52,213 nt of DNA. It comes from Yersinia aldovae ATCC 35236. GTDB taxonomy: Bacteria; Pseudomonadota; Gammaproteobacteria; Enterobacterales; Enterobacteriaceae. The notes under the pieces were generated by a model. The model worked only from the letters and a program-made list of their open reading frames with translations, made no database searches and was not told where the DNA came from. This document shows positions 10,526 to 19,773 of this stretch, in pieces. The stretch lies in NCBI RefSeq assembly GCF_000173735.1, contig NZ_ACCB01000031.1, forward strand, positions 1 through 52,213, in the 5' to 3' direction. Both the position numbers and the translations under genes were made by a program. Numbering within the stretch: the stretch's first letter is position 1; each line of letters begins with the position of its first letter.

Positions 10526-10984
10526 TTACCAACGTTTGGCCGCCACATGATCACTGTCGCGAGATTCAACCCACCGTTCGCCGTCGGTTGTAGCTTCCCG
10601 TTTCCAAAATGGTGCCTTTGTTTTCAGGTAATCCATAATAAATTCAGCCGCATCAAACGCCATACTGCGATGCGCACTGGTCACGCCAACAAAAACAATT
10701 TCATCGCCTGGGTACAGCGGCCCTACCCGATGAATCACTGAAACGCGCTGCAATGGCCAACGGCGTCGTGCATCATCAATAATCTCAACTAGCGCCTTTT
10801 CCGTCATACCGGGATAGTGCTCAAGCGTCAGCGCACTGACGCTATCACCCAAATTATGATTACGAACTTTACCGGTAAACGTCACCACCGCGCCATCGTC
10901 GTCACACTGTGACAACCAGTGATATTCATCACCGACGCTGAAGGTTTCAGTGCCGACACGAATCCGCGTATTGTCCATGCTCAT
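10526..10984 (-). CDS. moaE: Molybdopterin synthase catalytic subunit MoaE
   Basis: MoaE is the large subunit of molybdopterin synthase, which puts two sulfurs into precursor Z (cPMP), taking them from the MoaD thiocarboxylate. Family motifs are visible: VVTFTGKVRNHN near residue 33, LEHYPGM, VIHRVG, and the active-site segment MDYLKTKAPFWKRE near residue 118, with the catalytic lysine. Length is 152 aa, as in E. coli. Its ATG overlaps the moaD stop (ATGA), so translation is coupled in the 1:1 heterotetramer pair. It is the last gene of moaACDE. Confidence 0.95.
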   Translation of the reverse strand: MSMDNTRIRVGTETFSVGDEYHWLSQCDDDGAVVTFTGKVRNHNLGDSVSALTLEHYPGMTEKALVEIIDDARRRWPLQRVSVIHRVGPLYPGDEIVFVGVTSAHRSMAFDAAEFIMDYLKTKAPFWKREATTDGERWVESRDSDHVAAKRW

Positions 10985-11226
10985 CCCCCGGTGACCGGCG
11001 GGAAGAACGCGACTTCATCACCGGCAACCAGTGGGTGTTGGGCATTCACTAGCGACTGATTCACCGCCATCAGCAATTTGCCCTCTTCAAGCGCCAACTG
11101 CCAGCGCTCTCCGCGTTGGCACAAGGATTGACGCAAAGCTTCAACGGTCGGGAACTCTGCGGCCAATTCCAAGCGCTCCATGCCCACCAGTTCACGAACC
11201 TGAGCAAAAAATAGAATTTGAATCAT
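10981..11226 (-). CDS. moaD: Molybdopterin synthase sulfur-carrier subunit MoaD
   Basis: MoaD is a ubiquitin-fold protein of 81 aa ending in the essential Gly-Gly (FFPPVTGG), which is adenylated by MoeB and thiocarboxylated before it donates sulfur to MoaE. It has the beta-grasp pattern of the family (IQILFFAQVRELVG at the start). Its start overlaps the moaC stop by one base (TAATG) and its stop overlaps the moaE start. Confidence 0.95.
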   Translation of the reverse strand: MIQILFFAQVRELVGMERLELAAEFPTVEALRQSLCQRGERWQLALEEGKLLMAVNQSLVNAQHPLVAGDEVAFFPPVTGG

Positions 11227-11702
11227 TAGGTTACCTTGAAGTCACCGGATTTTCCGCCACTTTTGGTCAGCAGACGTACCGGGCCAATTATCATGTCTTT
11301 TTGTACTGCTTTGCACATGTCGTAAATCGTCAGTGCCGCCACTGACGCGGCGGTTAACGCTTCCATCTCTACGCCGGTTTTACCGGTCAGGCGGCAACAA
11401 GTCTCAATCCGTACTCGATTGTGCTCCGGCTGCGCCTGTAGTTGAACTTCTACTTTGGTCAGCAGCAAGGGGTGACACAGCGGGATCAATTCCCAGGTCT
11501 TTTTGGCCGCCTGAATTCCGGCGATTCGCGCTGTGGCAAAGACATCACCTTTGTGATGGCTACCATCAATAATCATCGCCAGTGTCGCGGCCTGCATTTC
11601 AACAAAAGCTTCCGCACGCGCTTCACGTACTGTCTCAGCTTTAGCAGAAACATCCACCATATGGGCTTCGCCAGCGGCGTTAATATGGGTCAATTGGGTC
11701 AT
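11226..11702 (-). CDS. moaC: Cyclic pyranopterin monophosphate synthase MoaC
   Basis: MoaC converts the 3',8-cyclo-GTP made by MoaA into cyclic pyranopterin monophosphate, the second half of step 1 of molybdenum cofactor synthesis. The sequence is nearly identical to E. coli MoaC: MVDVSAK near residue 15, [19 protein letters not shown] near 50-68, IPLCHPL near 75, and [19 protein letters not shown] near 108-126, covering the known active-site lysines and histidine. Length is 158 aa. In E. coli moaB lies between moaA and moaC; here the gap is only 59 nt, so moaB is absent. Confidence 0.95.
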   Translation of the reverse strand: MTQLTHINAAGEAHMVDVSAKAETVREARAEAFVEMQAATLAMIIDGSHHKGDVFATARIAGIQAAKKTWELIPLCHPLLLTKVEVQLQAQPEHNRVRIETCCRLTGKTGVEMEALTAASVAALTIYDMCKAVQKDMIIGPVRLLTKSGGKSGDFKVT

Positions 11703-11761
11703 ATTAGAGAATACCTTTCTAAAATATCATTACCGCTATATGGGCGACGAGCGCCACAACA

Positions 11762-12742
11762 TTAGCCGCCAATAAATGATAAGTTCTGCGTAATGCCACT
11801 ATTGCCTTGATGCAGGAAATGCGTCTGTTTTTTGGTCTGCAAGGCACTTTGAATGCGCGCCATCAGCTCATCTTGTTGGTCGTCACTCCCCAGCAAATCA
11901 CGCAACGTAATGCCCTGCTCGCCAAACAGACACAGATGCAGATTGCCCAACGCCGATACCCGCAGGCGATTACAACTGGCACAGAAGTCTTTCTCATAAG
12001 GCATGATAAGCCCCACTTCCCCCAAATAGTCTGGGTGATGGAATACCTGAGCCGGGCCATCGCTACGCGCGCGTTCTTGCTGCTGCCAGCCTTGTTTGAG
12101 CAACTGTTGGCGAATAACGTCACCAGAAACATGGTGTTTGTGGAATAGTTTGCCCCCTTCACCGGTTTGCATTAGTTCAATAAAACGCAGTTGAATGGGG
12201 CGAGATTTGATCCAGTTGAGAAAGGCGTTCAGGTTGCGATCATTGACATCACGCATTAACACTGCGTTGATTTTCACCTTGTCAAAACCAGCATCAAAGG
12301 CGGCATCGATACCTTGCATCACCTGATGAAATTTGTCCTGCCCGGTAATAGCGTGAAACTGGCGTGGGTCCAGACTATCGACGCTAACGTTAATGGCGGT
12401 CAGCCCTGCATCGCGCCATTGTGCAGCATCACGGGCCAAACGGTAACCATTGGTGGTAACTGCCAGCGTGCGGATAGCGGGATTTTGCCGAATAGTAGCA
12501 ATAATATCCGTGAAATCACGCCGCATGGAAGGCTCACCACCGGTCAGACGAATTTTTTCCGTTCCTAACAGGGCAAAAGCACGGCTAACGCGGCTTATCT
12601 CGTCAAGGCTTAGAAAACTTTTTAATCCGTCGGGGCGATAGCCATCCGGCAGGCAATAAGTGCAACGGAAATTGCACACATCGGTTACCGATAGGCGTAA
12701 GTAATAGAACTTGCGCGCAAATGCGTCAGTGAGTTGTACCAT
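11762..12742 (-). CDS. moaA: GTP 3',8-cyclase MoaA (radical SAM)
   Basis: MoaA carries out the radical-SAM cyclisation of GTP, the first step of molybdenum cofactor synthesis. The N-terminal cluster motif CNFRCTYC (about residues 23-30) binds the SAM 4Fe-4S cluster. The C-terminal cluster cysteines appear as CASCNRLR plus a later CLFG. The protein ends in the essential Gly-Gly (FIGG). Start: ATG 12742 gives MVQLTDAF, aligning with the E. coli start region and following GGAAAGG; the 15 extra upstream codons lie in the conserved RNA leader. Length is 326 aa. It heads moaACDE and is preceded by a Moco RNA leader. Confidence 0.95.
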   Translation of the reverse strand: MVQLTDAFARKFYYLRLSVTDVCNFRCTYCLPDGYRPDGLKSFLSLDEISRVSRAFALLGTEKIRLTGGEPSMRRDFTDIIATIRQNPAIRTLAVTTNGYRLARDAAQWRDAGLTAINVSVDSLDPRQFHAITGQDKFHQVMQGIDAAFDAGFDKVKINAVLMRDVNDRNLNAFLNWIKSRPIQLRFIELMQTGEGGKLFHKHHVSGDVIRQQLLKQGWQQQERARSDGPAQVFHHPDYLGEVGLIMPYEKDFCASCNRLRVSALGNLHLCLFGEQGITLRDLLGSDDQQDELMARIQSALQTKKQTHFLHQGNSGITQNLSFIGG

Positions 12743-12749
12743 AACACCT

Positions 12750-12865
12750 TTCCAAATACGGGAGATGCAGGCATTTCTACCTCGCACCCTGGTGGCTTAA
12801 GGCCACGGCCAGAGCATCATATTGTTGGTGATAGAGAAACAACGTAGACACTAAGGCTAGGAGTT
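12750..12865 (-). ncRNA. Moco RNA motif (molybdenum-cofactor leader) of moaA
   Basis: The moaA leader keeps the conserved blocks of the Moco RNA element: CTCCTAGCCT at 12854-12863, TGGCCGTGGC followed by GCCACCAGGG across about 12788-12810 (stem GTGGC/GCCAC), and a final segment running into the GGAAAGG ribosome site. The same blocks occur in the same order in the E. coli moaA leader. The element is thought to lower moaA translation when cofactor is abundant. Boundaries are approximate. Confidence 0.75.
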
Positions 12866-13007
12866 TATGTTCAGCGGCAGTTTAGGAAAGTGCCCGCTGA
12901 ATCATGGGTTAAAAAGGTGAGATATTTAACGACAGTAAATTGCTAAAAAACCCCACTATTCGTAAAGATTCTAACGCTAAAATGCCAAGATAGCCAATCG
13001 CTGTTTT

Positions 13008-13031
13008 CGCTATATATTTTTATATACAACG
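13008..13031. promoter_or_regulatory. ModE-like operator upstream of moaA
   Basis: CGCTATAT-N8-ATACAACG has the same 8-8-8 layout as the perfect site CGTTATAT-N8-ATATAACG in front of modA in this window, matching 14 of 16 arm positions. It lies 266 nt upstream of the moaA ATG and 181 nt upstream of yvcK. ModE-molybdate activates moa in E. coli, so this would be an activator site. The rest of the 12,866-13,211 gap is A+T-rich, with no gene seen. Confidence 0.6.
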
Positions 13032-13211
13032 ACTTATATAATCAAAGCCACGCAAAACCAGCTTAATCTAATCAGGTGCTAATACTTTGTTTAAAATCAC
13101 GAAAACAAGGGCTTTTATCGCGTTTCAAGCCTAAATCCGTTAACTTATGCAGCAATTTAAGCATTGGCTACGCTATTTAGGGCTGGACAACAATATACAG
13201 GCAGGGAAAAT

Positions 13212-14135
13212 ATGCGAAATCGCACATTAGCGGATCTCGATCGGGTGGTTGCTTTAGGCGGCGGTCATGGCCTGGGGCGAGTGATGTCATCGCTCTCATC
13301 ATTAGGCTCACGTCTGACCGGTATTGTAACGACCACTGATAATGGCGGTTCAACTGGCCGTATTCGCCGCTCAGAGGGTGGGATTGCCTGGGGAGATACC
13401 CGTAATTGTCTCAATCAGTTGATCACCGAACCAAGTGTTGCCTCCGCGATGTTCGAATACCGCTTTGGGGGTAATGGCGAGCTGGCGGGGCATAATCTGG
13501 GGAATTTAATGCTCAAAGCGCTGGATCATCTGAGTATCCGCCCGATTGAGGCCATCAATCTAGTACGAAGCTTATTGAAAGTCGATGCCTGGCTGATCCC
13601 AATGTCCGAACAGCCAGTCGACCTGTTGGCTATCGATAGTGAAGGGCACCCCGTCTACGGTGAGGTAAATATTGACCAACTGAACCATATGCCACAAGAG
13701 ATGCTGCTGTCACCCCATGTACATGCGACACGGGAAGCGGTTGAAGCTATCGGTCAGGCAGATGTGATTTTAATCGGGCCGGGCAGTTTTCTAACAAGTT
13801 TGATGCCACTGCTGCTGCTAGATGATTTAACCCAAGCCCTACGGCGTAGCTCTGCCAGCATGATTTATATTGGTAATCTGGGTCGCGAACTGAGTGTGGC
13901 AGCCGCTGCGTTAACATTGCAGGATAAGCTGGCGATAATGGAAAGCAAAATTGGCCGAAAAATTATTGATGCAGCAATTGTTAGCCCACGAATTGATACC
14001 AGTGGTGTAAAAGACCGAATCATTGTCCAGCAACCGTTAGAAGCTAAAGATATTCCTTATCGCCATGACCGCGAGTTACTACGCCAGGCGCTGGAAACCA
14101 CGCTGCAAAGATTAGGTAGTGCAGGCTCTGTGTAA
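13212..14135 (+). CDS. yvcK: YvcK/YbhK-family gluconeogenesis factor
   Basis: This is a CofD/YvcK-like (UPF0052) protein with the N-terminal nucleotide-sugar-binding signature [11 protein letters not shown] (about residues 10-20), then [13 protein letters not shown] and the conserved [10 protein letters not shown]. Bacillus YvcK binds UDP-sugars and supports growth on gluconeogenic carbon and cell-wall synthesis; the enterobacterial orthologue YbhK is less studied. The start at 13212 gives [11 protein letters not shown], identical to E. coli YbhK, and follows GCAGGGAAAAT; the frame runs upstream to 13164. Length is 307 aa. In E. coli this gene is next to uvrB; here a 5-kb iron-type cluster separates them. 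Confidence 0.92.
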   Translation: MRNRTLADLDRVVALGGGHGLGRVMSSLSSLGSRLTGIVTTTDNGGSTGRIRRSEGGIAWGDTRNCLNQLITEPSVASAMFEYRFGGNGELAGHNLGNLMLKALDHLSIRPIEAINLVRSLLKVDAWLIPMSEQPVDLLAIDSEGHPVYGEVNIDQLNHMPQEMLLSPHVHATREAVEAIGQADVILIGPGSFLTSLMPLLLLDDLTQALRRSSASMIYIGNLGRELSVAAAALTLQDKLAIMESKIGRKIIDAAIVSPRIDTSGVKDRIIVQQPLEAKDIPYRHDRELLRQALETTLQRLGSAGSV

Positions 14136-14156
14136 GTTGGGCCTGTATTTATCTTG

Positions 14157-14903
14157 CTAGCTATCACTGAATATCGGAATAATAGCATCCAACACGCGGT
14201 GCTGATAATTCACCCTGCTGGTATGTATTGGTAATGTATATAAGCGCGTCAATGGCTCATCGGTCAATACTTCAGCGCTGGGACCATAGAAATACTCGCC
14301 CTCCGGGTAAAGCAGCAGGGTATTATCTGCAATATGTTGAGCGTGTTGTGGTGAGTGAGTCGTAAAGAGTACCGTTATACCATCTTGTACTGATAACTCT
14401 CTTAACGTACTTAGCACGCGGTCTTGATTTGATAAATCTAACGCAGCGGCTGGCTCATCCAAAATTAGAATTTGTGGTTCGCTGGCAAGTGCGCGAGCAA
14501 TACACACCAACTGACGCTCTCCCCCACTTAGCTGATCGAAAGGCTTCTCGGCCAGTGGTAGTAACCCCATATATTCTAAACAATTTTCAGTTATACGGTG
14601 ATCAGTTGCCGTCGGTGAATCATACCAACGCATATGGCGTACTCGCCCTAACATAACCATCGTTCGCACAGTATAAGCGAACGTTGTACTCTCCTGTTGC
14701 GGAACATAGGCTGCTGCGGCTGACAAGTATGTACTCCCCCGAGTTGGCGAAATAAGCCCCAGAATCAAACGCAATAATGTTGTTTTTCCGCGCCCATTCG
14801 TCCCCATAACCGCTGCAATCTGCCCCTTACTGAGATGGAATGATAGATTATCAAATAATATTTTTCCCCCTCGAGATAGACTTAACCCACTAATATTAAT
14901 CAC
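14157..14903 (-). CDS. Iron-chelate-type ABC importer, ATP-binding subunit
   Basis: This is a FecE/FhuC/BtuD-type ATPase of 248 aa. It has Walker A GTNGRGKTT (about 34-42), Q-loop YVPQQ, signature LSGGERQ (about 125-131), Walker B ILILDEPAAALD, and the switch histidine in FTTHSPQH. All catalytic motifs are intact. The start overlaps the permease stop by 8 nt, so the two are coupled. It is the last gene of a receptor-binding protein-permease-ATPase cluster on the minus strand. The substrate is not readable from sequence: iron-siderophore or heme-type uptake is likely from the TonB receptor and Fur-like box, and cobalamin is an alternative. Confidence 0.85.
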   Translation of the reverse strand: MINISGLSLSRGGKILFDNLSFHLSKGQIAAVMGTNGRGKTTLLRLILGLISPTRGSTYLSAAAAYVPQQESTTFAYTVRTMVMLGRVRHMRWYDSPTATDHRITENCLEYMGLLPLAEKPFDQLSGGERQLVCIARALASEPQILILDEPAAALDLSNQDRVLSTLRELSVQDGITVLFTTHSPQHAQHIADNTLLLYPEGEYFYGPSAEVLTDEPLTRLYTLPIHTSRVNYQHRVLDAIIPIFSDS

Positions 14904-15948
14904 GATTTATCTCCTTCTTCTGGTTTTTTCGTAGTAACCAGATGAACACCGGTGCGCCAACCAATGCGGTAAGGACACCTAAAGGAATTTCAGCACTGGT
15001 TGCACTACGAGCTAAGGTATCGACACTAATCATATAGATGGCACCAAACACTGCGGCAGCTGGGAGCAACCTACCGTGATCCGACCCCACAGCCATCCGT
15101 GCGATGTGGGGAACCACTAATCCAACCCAACCAATAGTGCCCGCCACAGCTACAGTGGCAGCTGTAATTAATGTTGTTGCAATCAAGACTAACCAACGAG
15201 TTTTTTCAACTGAAATCCCCAGAGCTGTTGCGCTCTCATCACCTAGCGATAATACATTGATGCGAAAACGTAATAAAAACAGCAATAAGATTCCCAGTAA
15301 AATAGGAAAAGTAACTAAAAATAGTTTGTGATAATTAATCGTTGCAAAACTTCCCATTAACCAGAAAACAATCGAGGGTAACGTGCTATTAGGATCGGCA
15401 AAATAGGTCAATAAAGAAATTAATGCGGAAAAAAAAGCACTGATCACGACACCGGCTAATATCAACATCAAAACCCGAGAACTGCCGCCATAACACCCAA
15501 GGAAATACACTAATACCATAGCCAGTAGCCCACCAATAAATGCCAATGTGGTGGTTAATATCAAGGAGGAAAATAGGACAATAGCGATTGCACCGCCCAG
15601 AGCAGCACCGGAAGAAACACCAATAATTTGTGGCCCCACCAATGGATTACGGAAAATGCCCTGTAGTGCAGCACCAGCAACGGACAAACCCGCGCCCGTC
15701 AAAGCAGCAATTAAAATCCGGGGTAAACGGATAGAAATGACAACACGCTGTTCAGTCATTGTCCATTGAGAAAATAAATTAAGATCCTCAATTGGAAATA
15801 TTGACGACAACAAAATAGCGATGACCGTGTTGATACTCAAAGGATAGCGCCCAGAACAAAGTGCAACCAGTACCACCGCAATCAAAAAAGTCGATGTCAT
15901 CAGCCAAAATACCGTCATATTCTGTCGACATAAACGGAAATATCTCAT
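14896..15948 (-). CDS. Iron-chelate-type ABC importer permease (FecCD family)
   Basis: This is a polytopic inner-membrane permease of the BtuC/FecCD family (350 aa, about ten hydrophobic segments). It shows the family signature RLPRI then GAALQGIFRNPLVGPQIIGVSSGA (residues about 75-115 in pieces) and the cytoplasmic ALGISVEKTR and GWVGLVVPHIAR segments that contact the ATPase. It starts with a 4-nt ATGA overlap with the binding-protein gene. A single permease gene is present, so the transporter should be a homodimer, as in BtuCD, rather than a FecC/FecD pair. Confidence 0.87.
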   Translation of the reverse strand: MRYFRLCRQNMTVFWLMTSTFLIAVVLVALCSGRYPLSINTVIAILLSSIFPIEDLNLFSQWTMTEQRVVISIRLPRILIAALTGAGLSVAGAALQGIFRNPLVGPQIIGVSSGAALGGAIAIVLFSSLILTTTLAFIGGLLAMVLVYFLGCYGGSSRVLMLILAGVVISAFFSALISLLTYFADPNSTLPSIVFWLMGSFATINYHKLFLVTFPILLGILLLFLLRFRINVLSLGDESATALGISVEKTRWLVLIATTLITAATVAVAGTIGWVGLVVPHIARMAVGSDHGRLLPAAAVFGAIYMISVDTLARSATSAEIPLGVLTALVGAPVFIWLLRKNQKKEINRD

Positions 15949-17042
15949 GACTCGTCCTTGAATAATTCGGTGTAATAGACTGACAATTTATTAGCGTCAA
16001 ATTGCAATATTTTATTCAGCTCGCGTTGGCTCAAACGGTAGTCATAAAGAAAGGCATAGCGTTCAACGATTTCTGATTTTAATGAGGAAATGATGTTATT
16101 AGGATAAAAAATATCAGTAAGCCATTGCCAATAGAGCGGTGTTTCCTGGCTTGGCGCATCCCAAATAAATCCTCCATTAGGAATTTTATACACTCTTTTA
16201 TTCTTAACGGCCGTAACCTCAGCTAATGCCAGACTGGTATATATATCGCGGGGTATTACACCGGTCTCAAAATTACCAATTAAAATAACATCTGGATTCC
16301 AAACAATAATTTGCTCCTGATTAATCGTTCGCGGCCTATTAAAATTCTCAGTGATACTAACGCCTCCGGCACGTCGAATATCCTGATTGGTATGAGAGGT
16401 TCGACTAATAGTTTGAATTTCTGATAAAAACCGTGAAAGATAGAGCACACGAGGTTTATGCTTATCGGGTCTTAGCGCAGCCTGCAACTCAACATTCCGT
16501 AATACCTTCTGCCGCCAGCGGATAATCTTCTCAGCACGTAATTCATGTCCAATAGATTTACCTATCAGCGAAATCCATTGCTGTATTTTCGTATCATCTT
16601 GATAAGGATATGAAATGATGGCTACACTCAAGCCTGCCTGCACGATAGGGTCGATAATGTCATTACCTAAATGCCCCCATTGCCACACTAAATCAGGCTG
16701 AATACTCAGTAATGTTTCAATATTTGGCATAAAACCGTGACCGACAGTATCACTGGGTAACGATGCTACTGCCGGAAACATTTTTGACAGCATACCTTGC
16801 TCGGCAGCGACTTTGGCAAAAGGATGTATACCTGCAAGGCGATCTGAGCCTTTATCAAGACTAATAAGTAATGAAGATGCGGGGATCGGAATAACAATAG
16901 CCCGCTTTACCGGGCCGTTCAAATGCACGCTTCGTTGATTCATATCAGTGAATTTAATATCACTACTCGCTAATGCCCTCGGTAGAGATGAAAATATAAA
17001 TAGACAGATGAGAATTATAATAGAATAGATATTCTTAACCAT
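15945..17042 (-). CDS. Periplasmic iron-chelate-type substrate-binding protein
   Basis: This is a class III (FecB/FhuD/BtuF-like) binding protein of 365 aa. A Sec signal covers residues 1 to about 25 (hydrophobic IIILICLFIFSSLPRALA); there is no lipobox cysteine, so the protein should be soluble in the periplasm. Family-type segments include PIPASSLLISLDKGSDRLAG near the N-terminus, IETLLSIQPDLVWQWG, and VWNPDVILIGNF. It is longer than BtuF or FhuD, because of an extended C-terminal helical tail. It lies 72 nt downstream of the TonB receptor gene and overlaps the permease start. This gene is visibly richer in A+T than the flanking moa and uvrB genes. Confidence 0.82.
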   Translation of the reverse strand: MVKNIYSIIILICLFIFSSLPRALASSDIKFTDMNQRSVHLNGPVKRAIVIPIPASSLLISLDKGSDRLAGIHPFAKVAAEQGMLSKMFPAVASLPSDTVGHGFMPNIETLLSIQPDLVWQWGHLGNDIIDPIVQAGLSVAIISYPYQDDTKIQQWISLIGKSIGHELRAEKIIRWRQKVLRNVELQAALRPDKHKPRVLYLSRFLSEIQTISRTSHTNQDIRRAGGVSITENFNRPRTINQEQIIVWNPDVILIGNFETGVIPRDIYTSLALAEVTAVKNKRVYKIPNGGFIWDAPSQETPLYWQWLTDIFYPNNIISSLKSEIVERYAFLYDYRLSQRELNKILQFDANKLSVYYTELFKDES

Positions 17043-17114
17043 AGTGACATTACCAATTATATTAATAGTTGCAACTTAGCCTACATGAGCGGAAATATCC
17101 CCTCGTCAGTAATT

Positions 17115-19148
17115 TTAAAAATGATAGGTAAACCCACCATTAACTGATCGCCCCACTCCTGGAAATAATGTATTATTTTTTTCTGATATCACTTCCCGCC
17201 CAGCAATTGATGCAGTCGCGTACCGTTTATTCGTTAAATTATCAAGACTTAAATATGTTGACCAGCCATCAGGATGCCGATAATCAATTTTAAATCCCCA
17301 AACAGCAAATTTATCACGGAATTGGACATCATAACGATTAGCATGATCAACCGGGGTACGCGCTGGTAACCAATGGAGATTGGGGCCTACACGCCAGTAT
17401 TGCCATTTGTATAACAGTTCTGCGGAAAATTGTTGGGGTGGAATGCCGCCCATTCTTTTACCCTGGTATTCTCCTCCCAAAAAGCGAAAATCATTGTACA
17501 TCCAGGCCAAACGATATTCTATATCCGAATCCCTTAGCGGAATATCGCCTTTAAGCCCAGCCTCAATACCCTGATGTAATGTTTTATGGCGATAATTGAA
17601 TGTGCCAGTGGAATTACCCTCTTGATCATAGAGTGAAATTAATTCATTTCTTACAATGCTACGATATAGCGTTAAATCCCAGTTTATTTTAGATGCCAGT
17701 TGCCCCTCACCGCCAACTTCCATTGTTACTGCCTTTTGAGGCGCTAACCGGTTAATTTTGCCATTATTAGAAAGAATCTCTCGGAAACTCGGAGGTTCAT
17801 GACTCCAGCTGAGATTGGCAAACCCACGAAATTGTGGCTGAGGGAACCAAATAACCCCCCATTTTGGCGTCATGAAAAACCAACTTTGCCTTGATTCTTG
17901 ACGTCCATCACGGGGATAGGCATTACGTACCGAATGCGTCCCTTTGATATCTACGTTCAAATACCAGTCTTCGTTCGCTTGCCAACCTAACCCTAGGACA
18001 ACATTTTGATTTTCAGCTAGCATTGTGTAGCTACCAATTAATTTGCCATCCTGAGTCGTCTCACGACGATTTTGCCGCAGGTCACGTGCCATATCAGAGC
18101 GTTCAACTGACAAACGAGTACGATAGTTCATTTCACCGCTCGATAAATCTGAATTCCATAAGATACCGTAAGTATTTCCGCTACTCAGTACGTACACGGC
18201 TGGCGTGATAAAATTGTCGTGAGTATGTTGCGCCCATAAACCGAGTTCCTGCTGCCAACCTTGGCCTTGCCATATTGAATAATTGGCAGCCCGAGCTTGT
18301 TCTACATTGCGCCGCGGATCTCTGGCCCATACCAAGGGATAGATAGAGGTGGGATTATTTTTGGCTTCGGATTGAGAAAGTGACCCCGCCACATCAAAAC
18401 GGAGGTCGGTCCAGCTCAACCAGGTACGGTTGGTAAAACGACCTTGCTCAAAACCTACATTTGTTCTAATTGCATTTCGCTGTGAAGACGAGTGATCACG
18501 GTAGCCACGGAAATTATCACCGCTGACACTTAGACGCCCATCCCATCGCTCGGTTAGCTCTCCCCCAATTGCGCCATGCCAACCTTGTCGCCCGAAACTA
18601 CCGTACTCGTAGCGTAATCGCCCCGATTCGTCCCGACCGGTATAAGAAATAAAATCCAGTTCCCCACCCAGAGCGTTAGTTATCGAGCTAGTGGCATTGG
18701 CTCCACGACGGACGCTGATTATTTTACTTTCACGGGGTTCCAGCAAACTGATATGAAAGCCACCGTCAGCATCATTCAATGGCAAACCATCCTGCAATAA
18801 GGTGATACCTCTGGAGAGTGGTGCACTTTGCACGCCTGAACCACGAATATTTAGACGCGGCTGGTCAGCACCACCAAAAAAGTTCGATACCAGCAAACCA
18901 GATTGATGCTTCAGTGCATCATCTAATGTTGCTAATCGGCCTTCTTCGTCAGGAAAAATCAGATTACTCCCACCCGGAATTAACGCCAATTTACCTTTTT
19001 GTTTAATGATTGCATCGCCATGATCACTCCCGATAACTTCCATGTAATTATCGTTTTTCACATCACTTTCATCTGCCTGGGAGGGGAAGGTGAAGGTGAA
19101 TAATATCGTCAATAATAGCAGTATATTTACTGAGATAATCCCTTTCAT
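17115..19148 (-). CDS. TonB-dependent outer-membrane receptor
   Basis: This is an outer-membrane gated channel for a metal chelate, 677 aa. There is a signal peptide at residues 1 to about 25, a plug domain at about 40-180 (LNIRGSGVQ, LLQDGLPLNDADG, VRRGANATSSITNALGGELDF), and a beta-barrel ending in a C-terminal aromatic (GGFTYHF). The order and the NLTNKRYA segment before the end are typical of FecA/PhuR-like receptors. The N-terminus is short, so there is no FecA-type signalling domain, and no sigma/anti-sigma pair lies nearby. The start at 19148 gives the signal peptide; a TTG six codons upstream opens the frame. No strong ribosome site is visible. It is first in the cluster, below a Fur-like box. 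Confidence 0.85.
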   Translation of the reverse strand: MKGIISVNILLLLTILFTFTFPSQADESDVKNDNYMEVIGSDHGDAIIKQKGKLALIPGGSNLIFPDEEGRLATLDDALKHQSGLLVSNFFGGADQPRLNIRGSGVQSAPLSRGITLLQDGLPLNDADGGFHISLLEPRESKIISVRRGANATSSITNALGGELDFISYTGRDESGRLRYEYGSFGRQGWHGAIGGELTERWDGRLSVSGDNFRGYRDHSSSQRNAIRTNVGFEQGRFTNRTWLSWTDLRFDVAGSLSQSEAKNNPTSIYPLVWARDPRRNVEQARAANYSIWQGQGWQQELGLWAQHTHDNFITPAVYVLSSGNTYGILWNSDLSSGEMNYRTRLSVERSDMARDLRQNRRETTQDGKLIGSYTMLAENQNVVLGLGWQANEDWYLNVDIKGTHSVRNAYPRDGRQESRQSWFFMTPKWGVIWFPQPQFRGFANLSWSHEPPSFREILSNNGKINRLAPQKAVTMEVGGEGQLASKINWDLTLYRSIVRNELISLYDQEGNSTGTFNYRHKTLHQGIEAGLKGDIPLRDSDIEYRLAWMYNDFRFLGGEYQGKRMGGIPPQQFSAELLYKWQYWRVGPNLHWLPARTPVDHANRYDVQFRDKFAVWGFKIDYRHPDGWSTYLSLDNLTNKRYATASIAGREVISEKNNTLFPGVGRSVNGGFTYHF

Positions 19149-19255
19149 ATAAAAAGTCCATATCAAAAAACTTTAATATAAACTCACATTAAAAAAAAGA
19201 AAAAATAAAAGAAAAAAACATTAGTTATTATTGAGAATTCACTATCTCACTCCAT

Positions 19256-19270
19256 TGAAAATAATCATAA
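19256..19270. promoter_or_regulatory. Fur-like box upstream of the TonB receptor
   Basis: TGAAAATAATCATAA matches 11 of 14 defined positions of the 7-1-7 Fur consensus TGATAATNATTATCA. It lies 108 nt upstream of the receptor ATG. The surrounding 19,149-19,464 gap is strongly A+T-rich; apart from this box I see no gene there. The match is moderate. Confidence 0.45.
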
Positions 19271-19464
19271 CTATAAGTCATGTCAATAAATTACACTTGC
19301 GTAAAACTTTTATTTCATTATTTAAATTAAATACACACTATATACTTAAATTTCATTATAAAATAATCAATGGAAAAGAATCATTAAGAGAGACAGAGGG
19401 TAAAAAAGTGCATTGGCTGTTATGTAGAATATAAATGAAAAACTATTTTTCTATTTTGGCTATC

Positions 19465-19496
19465 ATTAATAAGCCCGCACTTGCAGGCTTATTAAT
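19465..19496. terminator. Strong hairpin after the DUF2132 gene
   Basis: ATTAATAAGCC (19465-19475) and GGCTTATTAAT (19486-19496) form a perfect 11-bp stem with a 10-nt loop, 10 nt after the DUF2132 stop. Its A/T base supplies the T-tract in either direction, so it may be bidirectional. Confidence 0.75.
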
Positions 19497-19505
19497 ACAG
19501 AGCAA

Positions 19506-19754
19506 TCAGGATGAACCTTCCAGCCAATCCGTTTTATCAGTCAGCTTGATATAAAGTGCTTCCACTTTTTGTCTGGCCCACGGAGTACGGCGTAAGAATT
19601 TCAGGCTTGATTTGATACTGGGATCACTAATGAAACAGTTAATCTGAATGCGGTCGGCCAAGCCATCCCAACCATAGTGTCCGACCAACTTAGTCAGCAA
19701 TGCTTCCAAGGTGATACCATGTAACGGATCTTTTGATAAATGGTCGCTCATCAT
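19506..19754 (-). CDS. VF530-like DUF2132 small protein
   Basis: This is an 82-aa cytosolic protein of the DUF2132 (VF530) family, recognised from [15 protein letters not shown] at the N-terminus and [24 protein letters not shown] in the centre. The Vibrio fischeri member VF530 has a solved structure and is thought to bind DNA; the cellular role is unknown. The start could be either of the two adjacent ATG codons (19754 or 19751); AAGGC lies a few bases upstream. It follows uvrB on the same strand after about 180 nt, which hold a uvrB hairpin and an ERIC remnant. A 34-codon frame from that remnant overlaps its start. Confidence 0.8.
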   Translation of the reverse strand: MMSDHLSKDPLHGITLEALLTKLVGHYGWDGLADRIQINCFISDPSIKSSLKFLRRTPWARQKVEALYIKLTDKTDWLEGSS

Positions 19755-19773
19755 TTGCCTTTTTTATCGTTGA

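Noticed and set aside
19231-19434. 67-codon plus-strand frame in the A+T-rich gap upstream of the TonB receptor
   Set aside because: It is rich in Ile, Lys, Asn and Leu as expected from A+T-rich DNA, has no good ribosome site, and overlaps the presumed receptor promoter and Fur-like box.
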